NCBI GenBank assembly: GCA_019671005.1
Contig: CM033721.1
Location: forward strand, 53,202,364 to 53,266,363
Direction: 5' to 3'
DNA: 64,000 bases
Origin: Hibiscus mutabilis
Taxonomy: Eukaryota > Streptophyta > Magnoliopsida > Malvales > Malvaceae
A program made the translations under genes and the position numbers. Within the stretch, counting starts at the first letter, position 1. The number at the start of each line of letters is the position of its first letter. The notes beneath the pieces are model-generated. The model saw only the letters and a program-made list of their open reading frames with translations, did no database searches and was not told the DNA's origin. Below, piece after piece: positions 10,949 through 23,215 of the stretch.

Positions 10949-12255
10949 TGTTACGAGGCTGCCCGTTGAAGAAGGCCTCCATTGATTGTATCGGATCTAG
11001 GATAGTAGTAAGATTTCCTGTGTAAAAGTGTGGCTGCAAAAGAAGATGTCGAAGGTAGAATTCATAGTGTTTAAGGGGCTGGAATTTGGTGTTATTATGT
11101 AGGATTAAAGTGGTGAAAATGGTGGCTGGAAATCTGGTTGTTAATGAAGCTTTGAAGAAGATGACAATGGTGGAAAATGGTGAAGAAAGTTTGCTGGAAA
11201 TTAAATAAAATTAAGAACAAGGAACAAGGAAGAACCTATACTACAAAGAGTATAAACCCGAACCTTATACGTTCAATGCTCGAAGGACGTGGACCCATTG
11301 ATTAGCAAATCAAGCAACAAGGCTTGGAAAGTTTGGATAGTTCAATGAAGAACCAAATTGAGAGAAATTCTCACAAAGTAAAATTTATTCATCAGCCTCT
11401 AATTCAATGGCATAGGAGTCTATTTATAAGAAAATACAAGAGGGAAAATCTAATTTGAATTATTATGCACATGCAAAAAATTCAAAATCAAAAGAAAACT
11501 AATCCAATAATTCAAAAATCAAATCTGCCCATGCTAAAGAGGGAAATCCGAATTTTGAATCAACTGCACATGTCAATTGTTCAAAATTCAAAAAGAAACT
11601 CCTTGACCTTATCCACAATCTGCCACACATGGACACACGCATGCACCAAGGCTGCCATGTGTGGACACCATGCTGGGGAGCTGCTGGAGCTTTTAGCTTG
11701 ATGCACCTTGCTGTAGGACACTCTCCTAACTGTAGGTAAATGTCCCTCAATGTTTGAGCTACCATTGGACTCATTAGCTAGAGTTGAGCTACTAGAGCTG
11801 AAGGTGAGCTAGTTAGCTTGAATTGAGCTTATTTGGAGTGTTGGAGCTGAAATGAGCATGCTTTTGTGGGCTGTTTTGAGCTGAGTTGAGCTACACACTT
11901 GTTGTTGAGCTTCAATGGAGCTAGTTGGAAGGTCCTTAGCTGCAAAGCTTTATTGTGCTGTTGTAAAAACAAATAAAACACACATAAATGCTGAAAAAAC
12001 ATAAGGAAAACACACTTAACCTAGTAAATAATATGCATATGAATATAAACTATGTATAAGTACTTAATATGTCACATATCAGCATGTAACACGTTGAAGA
12101 ACTTATTATCGAAGGCTAAAACATTGAGAAACAAGTTGGAAGCTTGAATGCATCTAAGTGAAAGAACTTCCCTGAATAACTTAGCCTTAGATCGAGTAAT
12201 AGGTCATGTTGGCATGATCTCTGGGTCAGGTGCTGGTGTTGATGTGCTCACATCA
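10949..12255 (-). repeat. E2 5' LTR
   Basis: On the - strand it starts TGATGTGAGCACATC (complement ends at 12255) and ends CGTAACA (10949), about 1.3 kb. It matches the E4 3' LTR (43632-45083) along most of its length. A TATAAATA box is at 11421-11428 on the - strand. The first part encodes PITRSKAK, the same LTR-encoded motif described for E4 and E8. The middle is rich in GAGCT repeats (about 11750-11930). Confidence 0.85.
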
Positions 12256-14548
12256 AGGACTCGGCTCATACATAGTCCTTTGCGATCACATCCCGACTCA
12301 ATGAACCCATCTGCACTCTACCCTAAAATGTAAAGAAAGGGGGTTGGGTGAGCATAAGCACAGTGAGGTAGTATTAATCTTTTAAACAATTTTTATGACT
12401 TATAATTCGGCCTTATTTGTTGTACAGAGTTCTAATGTGTATATCGAACGAGCCATAAGTGGTTGATAAAGTCACATATCTGAACCATTTAATCCTCATG
12501 TATGACCCTTATAAATTACCATTCCAATAACTATCCCACATCATTAGTAGTCAAATTATTTATAACCATCTTTATATCTTATCATTAACATGGTTCTCTC
12601 AACATGAATACCATTCATATAATAATCAACACTTGGGTTACTTATTACGCAAGGTAGGAATTATAATATTTTAAAGATAAGGTTCTTATCTTCCATCATT
12701 AGGCCTATGCCTTGATTCGATCATAAATTAACAAGCAATAAGCACGCATCCTTACAAATTTATCGGTTCAATCATAAGATCATCTAAATTCTAGGTATTA
12801 GCCTTACTTAACATACAAGTTATTAACAAAACTCTTTACCCCTGACTTATAAACTTTCTTGGATTTTCTCATCTTAGCTTCCTTTACACGTATTTATCTT
12901 CTACTTGTCAGATATTTTACAGACTCTTTACACAAGGTTAGGTGTTAATTCGAGTTATGAATGACTTACATAGTAATACCCTGAGATTTCTTTAGTTATT
13001 TTCTTATAACCTTTACTATTAATCAAAGATATAATCTTTTATGTTTTCAAATTCATAAAACCAGTTTCGTGATAAATTCATATTTCTTGTTATCTAAGTA
13101 ATAGTGTAATTAGCTGAGTAACTACATGAAATTCCTCAATGATCAAATGGTTTTATTAGATCTCATGTCGATTACAACTCAATGAGTAGTTTTATTTTTT
13201 ATTAAATGTGACCTACAATAACCCGAAGGTGATTCAATATTTCTTGATATAGGAATACCCATTCCAAATTTCTAACCGCACCAAGTTATTTAATTTCGGT
13301 GGAATCACAAATTTAAGTCTATACAATATTGATCCTTTAAATTACTACTCAAACATAGCATGGCTTAGAATTTCTTACATATAGTTTCTTTCATTCAGAA
13401 TCTTCCTATATGAGTTATTAGACCTCATACAAAATCATCTATAAGCAAGCTAGAATATTATTAGTCCAGACTGACCTTTGAACAATCATGCTAGAACCTA
13501 ACGATATTATACATATCATGACATACTAAAGTTTTACACATTTTGTAAATCATTCGTTGCTTCTTTCCATTGCTGAATTTGTTAATCATTCATGTCTTTA
13601 AGATTAAGACTAGGCAAAGAAAATCTAATCAATCTACCAAAACAAAACGTAAACAAACATCTTAGTTGGAAGAGTCCTTATAACAACACTCAAGGAACAT
13701 ATACACTCAAATTAACAAATTAATTCGATCATAACTTTCTGAAATCATACCTCCTCCATTCGAATCATACACACACATAAATATAAGTATATCTATTAAG
13801 GCATTCGAATTCCACTAGCATCACAATGCTTATTAAACAAGTTGCCAACAAGACATAACATATTCAAAGCAAATCATTATCACATGTATCATGATGGAGG
13901 CATCACACTAATGGCTTGTTGCTCAAGATAAGAAACACTAAAGCATAACATAACTATTGATTCTCAAGAAGGTTATCTAAATTTAATCCTTAATGAACAA
14001 AGGCCTTTTATCAAGATAAAATGAAATACTTCACTAATTTTCATTAACATACGAGCTTCATTCAAAACAATTTCTTTTACTAAGTTAATAAGCAATCATC
14101 ATTAAAATTTACTTTACTTATTAAGTAAGTTATCATGCTTCTTCGTTCATTTATAACACAATTTCATATTTATCTTTTTATTATAGCCTTGAGAATCGAA
14201 TCTAGCCTAGGTACTTGAATCCCCAGCCGTCGCCCATAAAAAATCATATGGTACCGGTCAATCCCTCCTATTGTCGCCAAGTGACCACACAACTTCCCTC
14301 CTATTGTCACCAAGTGACCACACAACTTCCCTCCTATTGTCGCCAAATAAAGGATCCTAGTCCAGGACCGTAGTCCAACCCGAAACAAAAGCTCATGGAT
14401 CCTATGCCATGCCAACTATACCTAAGACCGACTCAAGACCAAGGCTTTTTCTTTAACTTTTTTCTCATCATATACATTATGAGCATAGCTCCTTAGTACA
14501 ACCATACATCCTTAACTATATTACCCTTATCAATTTAGGGTTATAATC
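12256..14548 (-). repeat. X2: main LTR segment
   Basis: About 2.3 kb, AT-rich, no coding region. It shares a block near 14350-14450 (ACCGTAGTCC, then ATGCCATGCCAACTATACC) with the E5a LTR (29660-29760) and with 54810-54910, placing it among the Tekay-like LTRs. It is interrupted at 14549 by solo LTR S1. Confidence 0.6.
14263..14348 (+). repeat. 33-bp tandem repeat, 2.6 copies
   Basis: Units begin at 14263, 14296 and 14329 with CCCTCCTATTGTCRCCAA; the first two continue GTGACCACACAACTT. Unit length is exactly 33 bp with one substitution between full copies. Lies within LTR X2. Confidence 0.92.
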
Positions 14549-15431
14549 TAATACGAGCATGAGAGGGGTCAAAATAATCATCTTGGAAAAGAAGTTGAAA
14601 CTGCTTTGCAAGTAAGAAACATCAGTCAACTTGCGAAGCATTTTTGGATGGGATCCAGGCATTTATGGGTCAACATGTCTTCTTAAAACTTGTCCGGCTG
14701 TAAATTATCTTTCTAACGCATCTTTAAACGCCTCAATCGAACATCTGTATCTCAAGATACGTCTATTTTAGCGAAGACAAAGCATGCAAAAATTCCTATA
14801 CGGGATTAATACGGGATTTTTGGATAATTACGAATTTTCAAGATTTTATTTGATTATTTGTAATTTAAATTAATATAGGATTCTGCAATATCTATCAGGA
14901 TCAGATTTATTTAATTAGGATTTTATTTTTAGCATTTATTTATTATTAGAAGTTACTTATCTAATTAGGAGATTAGATTTTAGCATTTATTTATTGTATT
15001 TAATTCCTAAGTTTAGTACGATTAGAACTTCTCCATGGCCTATATAAAGGAGGCTTCACCCACATTGTAATTCAGATTTGAATGATTAAATAAAATTCTC
15101 TTTTGAGTTCCAACTTGCAAGAACATTATCTTATGTTTTAGAAGCAAATCGATTTTCAAGTTCTCCGGGATTTGTTGTTGAGGATCTTCACACTCCTGCT
15201 TGCCCATACAAAATCATTTGGGAGGGTGGGTTAGAGCCGCTTGAGGTTGCTTGCTTAGATAATTGCGTCTAAGAGGGTGCGGAGGACAACTATCAATTCA
15301 TCCCGCCATCTCCACATATTCAAGCTTCCTCCATTGACGCCACCACCATAAGCAAATCTGAATTTTTAGATTTGTTCTTTATTTTGGTTTGTTTTGTTTT
15401 TCTCTTTATTCGAATTTGCGCTACTCTATCA
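14549..15431 (+). mobile_element. S1: solo LTR of the E3/E6/E7 family
   Basis: Starts TAATACGAGCATGAGAGG (consensus TGATACGAG) and ends GCGCTACTCTATCA, the two termini of the E3 LTR, and contains the whole LTR body between. No interior sequence is attached. TAATC stands at 14544-14548 and at 15433-15437, a probable 5-bp TSD with one extra T. A solo LTR normally arises by recombination between the two LTRs of one element. Confidence 0.85.
15041..15048 (+). promoter_or_regulatory. TATA box of S1 LTR
   Basis: TATATAAA follows CCATGGCC and precedes GGAGGCTTCACCC. The same arrangement occurs in every LTR of this family here (E3, E6, S2), so it is the likely core promoter. Confidence 0.6.
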
Positions 15432-15989
15432 TTAATCACTCCATGTGACTTCACCAGATAACATTTTTGATCGAATGGCATCATAGCCAAACTTTTTATC
15501 ATATAAAAACCATTCAAGGCCTTTCATTGAAATCATATCTTCCACATTGAATTATTACATACAAGTGTCATTCCTTCATAACATTCAAATAGCAAGATAA
15601 CATATTTTACACTTTTCATTTTCTTTCCTATTCGAAAAGTTCATTTAAGAACTATCCTCAATCATGACTTTAACTCAATGGTAGCATAGTGTTTCATTCT
15701 GGTATTGGTAAAAATTTCTCTTATTTCATGTCATCATACTATCAAACAAGCATATTCAACCAATCTTTTTCACATGAAAGTTCGAACAAGAGCAATACAT
15801 ATCAAGGCTTTCATAGATTTGTAACATTCCAAAATTTACACAATTCACATTAATCTAATCGTATCCAACCATAGTTGAGCTTGTAACACATCACATACCT
15901 TTCATTCCAAGCTTTAGAGCACGATTTTATATAATTAAGTTAATAGCTACATAAACAATTCAATGAAAGCATGCTCGAGATAGTTTAAA
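15432..15989 (-). repeat. X2: LTR segment between S1 and E3
   Basis: 558 bp of AT-rich non-coding LTR sequence, flanked on the left by S1 and on the right by E3. The last five bases, TTAAA, are the target duplicated by E3. Confidence 0.6.
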
Positions 15990-16866
15990 TGATAGAGTAG
16001 CGCAAATTCGAATAAAGAGAAAAACAAAACAAACCAAAATAAAGAACAAATCTAAAAATTCAGATTTGCTTATGGTGGTAGCGTCAATAGAGGAAGCTTG
16101 AATATGTGGAGATGGCGTGATGAATTGATAGTTGTTGTTTTGTCCTCGGCACCCTCTTAGACGCAATTATTTAAGCAAGCAACCTCAAGCGGCTCTAACC
16201 CACCCTCCTAGATGCAATTACCTAGGCAAGCAAGAGTGTGAATATGATATCCCTCACAAGAACTCGATGATCTTATACTGAAGATGGCTTCTAGACAAGT
16301 TTACCGAACACTAGCAAACTCAAAGAATACTAAAATCTCCAAAGAGAACTTTTTATTAATTAATGAAATCTGAATTACAATGTGAGTGAAGCCTCCTTTA
16401 TATAGGCCATGGAGAAGTTCTAATCCTACTAAACTTAGGAATTAAATACAATAAATAAATGCTAAAATCTAATCTCCTAATTAGATAAGTAACTTCTAAT
16501 AATAAATAAATGCTAAAAATAAAATCCTAATTAAATAAATCTGATCCTAATAGATATTGCAGAATCCTATATTGGTTTAAATTATAAATAATCAAATAAA
16601 ATCATGAAAATTCGTAATTATCCAAAAATCCCGTATTAATCCCGTATAGTAATTTCTGCATGCGCTGTCTTCGCTAAAATAGACGTATCTTGAGATCCAG
16701 ATGTCCGATTGAGGGGTTTCAAGATGCGTTGGAAAGCTAATTTGCAGCCGGACAAGTTTTAATCCCATCCAAAAATGCTTCGCAAGTTGACTGATGTTTT
16801 TGACTTGCAAAGCAGTTTCAACTTCTTTTCCAATATGATTATTTGACCCCTCTCATGCTCGTATCA
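15990..16866 (-). repeat. E3 3' LTR
   Basis: Complete 877-bp LTR on the - strand, starting TGATACGAGCATGAGAGG (complement ends 16866) directly after a GGAGTGGGGGAA polypurine tract, and ending CTCTATCA. Homologous to S1, S2 and to the E6 and E7 LTRs. It has a single copy of the start segment that is duplicated in E6 and E7. Confidence 0.9.
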
Positions 16867-16900
16867 TTCCCCCACTCCTCAAAAAGATTCGCCCTCGAAT

Positions 16901-17347
16901 CTAGATCGTAAATGGAGGAAGTTCATCAAAGTACCATGGAAGAGAAGACGTCTTGAAGGATCCTTTTGCAGAGTCTCTTTTTGCAATGTAATTTACAAGT
17001 TCCTTCTCATTGGGATCATCACGATTGTTCTTTTGGTCGAAAAGTAACTCATTCTCATCTTCAAAATTGTTATTAATGCTAAAAGAGGAATAAGCATAAA
17101 TAGAATTCTGAAAACATTCAATGATACCTTTTGATTGTAAGGTACCTTCGTTGGTGTTTTTCGTTTGATGATTATCTTGAATAGAAATAGTAGGTTCGTC
17201 ACTGGAAACAAACACATTACTTATAATTTCTTCCTCATCAATAGGCAAGGTTAAACTCTCGATTGTATCGTCTTCCTCATGTTCTTTAGAAGAACAAATT
17301 TCTTGATCAATCTCCGGATCACGGATTTCAATATCATTAGAAGACAT
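16901..17347 (-). CDS. acidic 148-residue open frame in E3
   Basis: Uninterrupted frame of 148 codons, the only protein-like product in E3. It is very acidic (EHEEDD, PIDEEEI, EDENELL) with no zinc knuckle, DxG or polymerase motif. It sits just before the polypurine tract, where E6 and E7 carry a different, more decayed tail (HYKCSSSVVL, FFQDFVEPLRG). It could be an internal or C-terminal fragment of the family polyprotein, cut at its N-terminal side by the deletion that joined it to the LTR, so the ATG may be incidental. I do not recognise the protein and give no function. Confidence 0.45.
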   Translation of the reverse strand: MSSNDIEIRDPEIDQEICSSKEHEEDDTIESLTLPIDEEEIISNVFVSSDEPTISIQDNHQTKNTNEGTLQSKGIIECFQNSIYAYSSFSINNNFEDENELLFDQKNNRDDPNEKELVNYIAKRDSAKGSFKTSSLPWYFDELPPFTI

Positions 17348-18120
17348 GAGATGACGTGATGAATTGATAGTTGTTGTTTTGTCCTCGACACCCTCTTAGA
17401 CGCAATTATCTAAGCAACCTCAAGCGGCTCTAACCCACCATCCTAGATGCAATTACCTAGGCAAGCAAGAGTGTGAATATGATCTCCCTCACAAGAACTC
17501 GATGATCTTATGTTGAAGATGGCTTCTAGACAAGTTTACTGAGCACTTGCAAACTCAAAGAATACTAAAATCTTCAAAGAGAACATTTTATTAATCAATG
17601 AAATCTGAATTACAATGTGGGTGAAGCATCCTTTATATAGGCCATGGAGAAGTTCTAATCCTACTAAACTTAGGAATTAAATACAATAAATAAATGCTAA
17701 AATCTAATCTCCTAATTAGATAAGTAACTTCTAATAATAAATAAATGCTAAAAATAAAATCCCAATTAAATAAATCTGATCCTAATAGATATTGCAGAAT
17801 CCTATATTGATTTAAATTATAAATAATCAAATAAAATCATGAAAATTCGTAATTATCCAAAAATACAGTATAGGAATTTCTGCATGCGCTGTCTTCGCTA
17901 AAATAGACGTATATTGAGATCTAGATGTCCGATTGAGGCGTTTCAAGATGCGCTGGAAAGCTAATTTGCAGCCGAACAAGTTTTAAGAAGACATGTTGAC
18001 CCATAAATGCCTGGATCCCATCCAAAAATGCTTCGCAAGTTGACTGATGTTTCTGACTTGCAAAGCAGTTTCAACTTCTTTTCCAAGATGATTATTTTGA
18101 CCCCTCTCATGCTCGTATCA
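17348..18120 (-). repeat. E3 5' LTR, 3'-truncated
   Basis: Matches the E3 3' LTR from its TGATACGAG terminus (complement ends 18120) down to ATGRCGTGATGAATTG near 17352, then passes straight into the interior. About 120 bp of LTR end and the primer-binding site are absent. Confidence 0.85.
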
Positions 18121-19425
18121 TTAAACCTATCCCGAGACTTTAACTACGCTCACCTCTTATCCTGAAGTTACGGGATTCCTGAATCCTCAATCATCATTGA
18201 ATATTTATCCATCCATTCCTAGCGTTGTCTTGATCTAATTATACCAAGCAATATAATTACGAGTTAGACTTTGACTTATCCACTTATTTTGACAATTCAA
18301 TCATTCAAACACAAAGCAATTCGTAACTTAAAATACACTAAAATTCAATCAACAGTCCCATTTTATAAAGTACATACTCAAAATAATACTCCCAAGCCCT
18401 TAGAATCATGTTAAAACAGCCTGCATTTTATTCATGGTGAAAAAACATTTTTTTACTCATAAACACTCACTTATTATACTCCAAGGCAGTCCTTTGAGGT
18501 TTCTAAATTCACAATTCTGCTTCATTTTATTTGTATACAGATTTTAGTCAAATAGCCCTATTCCAAATCCTTATTCGTTCTTAACCGATTCATTTAGTTA
18601 CATATAGATACATGAAACAGGACAATGAACAAGCTTATGTGCATACTATTGAACCAATCATTCTTTCCAATCATACATTAATCAAAATAGGATAGATTTT
18701 AAGGAATCTCTTAAAATACAATTCTGCCCCGAGTTTATATATATGTGTAATTATGTGTTCAAAACAGCCTACCTTCTTCCTATTTATTCCAAACAGTCCA
18801 CTTAAAGAGTTATAAAACATTATCCCTTAAGTTCAAATCTGCCCGTACAGTTGATATTAAGTTTAAAATTTAAACAATTCACAATTTGCCACTTGATTTT
18901 GAAATAGGGCAGTCCCAATACAATTAAAATTTCTAGATCATTAACTCCATTCCTTATCAATTTCCTGTACAGATTTTAAACACGTAATAGAGTGCATCTA
19001 TTGCCTCAATTATAAGCATGATTTCAATGCATTTTCAATAACAATTTTTATCATAAAACAGCTTTGTTATCCTACATTCTACCGATAAGTACATAAGTAG
19101 AATTTTATTTTGTTTATCGAATGAGACCTCCATCATTCAAACTTAAACTTATGCATGCAAATTGAATCTATCAATTTCATAAGAAATCCACCATGTGAAA
19201 TCATTCAGTTTATTACTAAACTACCAAGTTTCGGCTATCTCATTTTCTCTAGATGCAAAGAAACACTTAAACATTCAATTCCCACTCCACCTTTCGAACA
19301 ATTTAGACAAGAAAGGTGAGAGTACTTACTCTCCTCCATATAAAGCTCGGTTAAGACTCATAGATCACCCACATTTCTAAATTCCAAGCTTCCTCTTTCA
19401 TGGCTACGAGCTCTCTCTCTCTCTC
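18121..19425 (-). repeat. X2: LTR segment between E3 and E8
   Basis: 1.3 kb of non-coding LTR sequence, including several AAAACAGYCC-type motifs shared with X1 and the phrase CCCGAGACTTTAACTAC shared with 55252-55268. It ends in a CT microsatellite, which is the insertion target of E8. Confidence 0.6.
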
Positions 19426-21147
19426 TGATATGAACGTCAATGGCAAAGACCCAGAGAAGTACCCAGGTGGCCCCATTACTCGAGCAAGGGCCAAGGAGTT
19501 CCAAGCAGCCATGGAAAATATGTTTACATCAAGCTTGGGACGTGAGAAAGAAGAAATAATAAGGGAGGAACACTTTACTTTGCTTATGCATGAATTTGCA
19601 TGAGTATTTAAAGTTTGCATAACATTCATTGCATTCAATAAACATGTTGTTCATTAAAGCATGCGTTGCATTTAAACATGTAGTTCATTTAGTTATACAC
19701 TTCATTTAACTAAGTAGTTCATTGATTAAACTAGTTCATTCAAGATTATTAGTTCATTGAATAAAGTTAGTTCATTAATTAAACTAGTTCATTCATCAAA
19801 CTAGCTCATTTATTAAACTAACTCTTAATTGTTTACATGCATGTTTTCAATTAAAGATTGAATAAAGTTTACCTTTGTGTCTAGATGCATGAGGGAAGAT
19901 GAACGGTTTTACCAGATGCAAGAATATCAGCAGAATGTCTTCCAATTCTGGATGCGATACAGACGTGTTTGGATCCAGAAATCAATTGGACGTTATTCCT
20001 CCATCTCTTAGCTTTCCAATGCCTTTTGAATCACCTCAATCCGATATCAGGAGCTTGAGATATGAATGATTTACTGAAGACAGTGCAGGCTGAAATTTTT
20101 ATTACGGGAATTTTATGCATGGATGATTTGAATGAATTTGAGCCAAGGAAGAGTTCTTTCATCTTCTACCAAGAGACAAGCAATTGATGGCCATCTTAAT
20201 TCAGCAAATTCAAGGCATTCAAGGTTGATGTTATCACCATTCAAGTGGGGGTTTCAAAATTCATTGAGGAGACATGAAATGAAGGCTGGATGAAACTCAC
20301 CTTTTTATGACATTCAAGTCATATTAATCAGCTTGGAAGATGAAGAGTTGCACTTAAACTGGACAGCAAGGATGTCTACATTCATCCTTGTCCACATTCG
20401 TCCCCTTTCTCTTCATATGATAGCAAAACAAGGCAGCCCAAGAGTCTTTCTTAATTTGGACGAAAATATGACTAAATTCAACCTCAATTTGTCTAAACTA
20501 ATCAGCTTTGAAGATGAGAAGAAAGGACAAAGCATTCATGTGTATTCAAGTGCATTAAGATGAGCATTCATCTTTCTTGTAACACCTTTTCATATTCTGC
20601 CTACTTCTACTATAAATAGGCATCTTTAGGATCATTGTAAGACACACTTTTGAATATATAAAACATCTTTGAAAGATTGCTTTCATTCTTGTTCTCTTGT
20701 GGAACTTTATCGGCTTCAAGTTAGTCTTGTAGTCTTCATCCATTTCCCTTTTGTTATAGCGTTGGTTCCTAGCTCATCTATAGCTAGTGGGTCACGTTCC
20801 ATATCCTACCACTTCATTTCCACTTTATTATATTGCTGGTTCCTAACTCTTTATAGTTAGGGGGTCACAATCCATCCTTTGAATTTCTTCATCTTAACGC
20901 CAACACCCCATCATCTTCACCTACATTTTCATCTTTTTTTTTTTCTTCCATAATCACAACTATCACTCTTCCTACACCCCTTCTACATATCTTTCATCCC
21001 ATTATTTCTATTTCTTATTTATCTATTTCTACTTACATTGTTGTTTGAGTAATTTCAGAATACATTCAAAGCACTGCAGAGTTCTTACTAGAATCACGAT
21101 CGGACATTCACATATATGATTCAAAACTCATAGTCGAGATCATATCA
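19426..21147 (+). repeat. E8 5' LTR
   Basis: 1,722 bp, starts TGATATGAACGTC and ends GAGATCATATCA just before the primer-binding site. Contains a run of TTCAT-rich short repeats (about 19620-19800) and a TATAAATA box. The first ~175 bp is an open frame that, in the 3' LTR copy, forms the C-terminus of pol. Confidence 0.95.
20611..20618 (+). promoter_or_regulatory. TATA box of E8 5' LTR
   Basis: TATAAATA within CTACTATAAATAGGCATC, about 1.19 kb into the LTR. Repeated at 26764-26771 in the 3' LTR. Likely start of the U3/R boundary region. Confidence 0.65.
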
Positions 21148-21149
21148 TT

Positions 21150-21161
21150 TGGTATCAGAGC
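21150..21161 (+). other. E8 primer-binding site
   Basis: TGGTATCAGAGC, an exact match to the complement of the plant initiator tRNA-Met 3' end, two bases after the LTR. First-strand synthesis would start here. Confidence 0.9.
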
Positions 21162-21603
21162 CTAGACGATTCAGTAAGCGTATTATTTTTCTCTCTCCGG
21201 GTTAGTAAAAAAATCAAAAAAAAATCAAAAAAATCTTAAAGAGGGAGAGGAGCAATCTATTCTTGTTTAAAAAAATTACAATACATCATTTCTTATTGCT
21301 GAATTATAAATTCCTTTACCTATTCTTAGTAATTCTTTCTTTTTGAAGCCATTATCCTTTTATTATTCATCATTCTCCTACCAAGCTAGAATTGTTTCAG
21401 CCGAAGTCCACGAGACACTTGTAAGCCTTGAGGAAGTTCCCAAAAGGACTTGAAAATAAAGCACGAGTGGTAAAAGGCATGAGTGTGCATTAAGGGGAAA
21501 AGCCTAACCCGAGTGAAACACGAGTGTGAGTGCATTTTCTTTGGAGTGGAAAGGTGAGATTTTGTGTTAGTAAGGTTTAATTTCTTTTGTTTCTTTATCT
21601 AAC

Positions 21604-22720
21604 ATGTCACAAAGATCTGGTCATAGTGGTGAAGGAGTTCCCAATTTGCAAAATCAGGCTATGCTTCAAGCAATGGCCAAAATGATCCAAGAGCAATTGG
21701 AGCCCCTAATTGAACGAATAGACCAGCTTGAAATTTCACAAGCTAATCAGGGGGTAATGAGGAGTATCCTGAAGAAGTTGAAGTAGATGATGTGCAAGAT
21801 CAAGTATCCCAACATAGCATGGTACAACAAGGCCAGAGAGCTCGACCACGAGTAGACGATAATCTCAGCAACATCAAGATTACCATTCCTCCTTTTCAAG
21901 GAAGAACGGATCCTGAAACCTATCTTGCATGGGAAAAGAAGGTTGAGCACATTTTTGAGTGCCATAACTATTCAGAGCTTAAAAGGTAAAACTCGCTGCC
22001 ATTGAGTTTACGGATTATGCACTAATATGGTAGGATCAATTGACATCAAGTAGGAGACGCAATGGAGAACATCCTATCACTACATGGGATGAAATGAAAG
22101 CGGTGATGCGAAGGCGATTCATTCCAACCCACTACCATCGAGAGTTATTCAACCGTCTTCAAAATCTTTCACAAGGTAACCGAAGTGTTGAAGATTACTA
22201 CAAAGAGATGGAGGTGTCCATGATTCGAGCCAACATCGACGAGGATCGAGAAGCCACAATGGCAAGATTCCTAGCGGGACTAAATCCGGACATTGCGAAC
22301 GTGGTCGAGTTGCAACATTATGTGGAGATGGAAGACATGGTGCATATGGCCATGAAAGTGGAAAAACAGCTCAAAAGAAAGGGTGCCACACGATCTTATG
22401 GGAGTTCAACATCAAAATGGGGGCAAAGTTCATACAAGAAGACTCCTCCATTACCGTCCCACGAAAAAGGAGGACCACCGAAAGGAAGTAAGCCCATTGC
22501 GTCAAAACCAGCAAGGGTAAGATTACCGCTACTCCAAATCGTTCCCGTGACATACAATGTTTTAAGTGTTTGGGGCGTGGACACATTGCAAGCCAATGTC
22601 CGAACCGCAACACCATGCTTCTTCGAGATGATGGAGAAGTTGAATCGGAACAAGAAGAGGATGAGAATGAAGATGTTGCCATCGAAGAAGAAGAATTAGA
22701 GTATGGCGTGGAAGGAGAGG
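21604..22720 (+). pseudogene. E8 gag
   Basis: Capsid and nucleocapsid gene. The chosen start (MSQRSGHSG) opens a short coiled-coil-like N-terminus (MIQEQLEPLIERIDQLEIS). It breaks near 21783, resumes with RPRVDDNLSNIKITIPPFQG, breaks again near 21990, then runs from ITTWDEMKAVMRRRF through SVEDYYKEMEVSMIRANI and VVELQHYVEMEDMVHMAMKV. A zinc knuckle CFKCLGRGHIASQC lies at about 22557-22600 in another frame. There are at least three frameshifts and one TGG-to-TAG change (ALIW then stop). It closely parallels E4 gag. Confidence 0.9.
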
Positions 22721-22729
22721 TTCTTGTTG

Positions 22730-23215
22730 TCAAAAGAAGCCTAAACGTACAATCCGTTGGAGGAAATGAACAACGTACCTTAAGAAAATATCTTCCATAC
22801 GTTGCCATGTTGGAGGAAAGGTATGCTTTGTTATTATTGATGGTGGTAGTTGCACTAATGTTGCTAGTACCTTAATGGTAGATACACTTGGCTTGGCAAC
22901 AACAAAGCATCCACAACCTTATAAGCTACAATGGCTCAACGATGGATGGAACTTGAAAAGCCAAAGAGAGAGAGACCAAAATGGAGGTAAAAGCAAAGGA
23001 GTGTGATCAAAATGAGGAAGGAAAATCAGCATTCTTTCTAAAAGAGAGAGTTGAAAAAGAGTTTAATGACAGCAAAGGAAGCACTTGTGTGACCTATTTG
23101 GATCAAATAGACTTTGCCGGAGCCGTCATTCCAAACCGACCAGCGTGCGAAGCAACCCCGAAGAAACTAAGGAGTTGCAAAGGTAAACAAAATTAAAAGG
23201 CTACGTGAGGGAAAG
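22730..23215 (+). pseudogene. E8 protease remnant with internal deletion
   Basis: An acidic linker is followed by LVVKRSLNVQ and a protease core that reads VCFVIIDGGSCTNVAS and KHPQPYKLQWLND across a frame change. Just after WLNDG the sequence diverges from E4: the rest of the protease and most of the linker to RT are shortened, leaving broken pieces (NRPACEATP, about 23132-23158, corresponds to IPNRLAYRSNP in E4). The protease cannot be functional. Confidence 0.8.

Larger units (their letters stand above)
8064..12255 (-). mobile_element. E2: truncated gypsy element
   Basis: On the - strand, in order: LTR (10949-12255), primer-binding site, leader, gag, protease, and the first part of RT, which stops abruptly at 8064 before the catalytic YFDD. 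RNase H, integrase and the 3' LTR are absent. Proteins and LTR are close to E4 (39153-45083, +), which has the opposite defect and lacks the 5' LTR. The 5-bp sequence after the LTR (AAGGA) has no partner at the broken end. Confidence 0.85.
15990..18120 (-). mobile_element. E3: short non-autonomous LTR element
   Basis: Complete insertion with a perfect 5-bp target duplication: TTAAA at 15985-15989 and again at 18121-18125. The termini are TGATAGAG... and ...CGTATCA, so it is in reverse orientation. It consists of a 3' LTR (15990-16866), about 0.48 kb of interior with one open frame, and a 5' LTR lacking its last ~120 bp. Primer-binding site, gag and pol are missing, apparently removed by one deletion running from the 5' LTR end into the interior. 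Confidence 0.9.

Noticed and set aside
20333..20563. 76-codon frame present twice (20333 and 26486)
   Set aside because: The duplication is explained by the two LTRs of E8; the frame is in the non-coding U3 and has no recognisable features.
22371..22808. 145-codon frame on the - strand within E8
   Set aside because: It lies entirely antisense to gag and protease and has a low-complexity Ser/Thr-rich composition; no family features.
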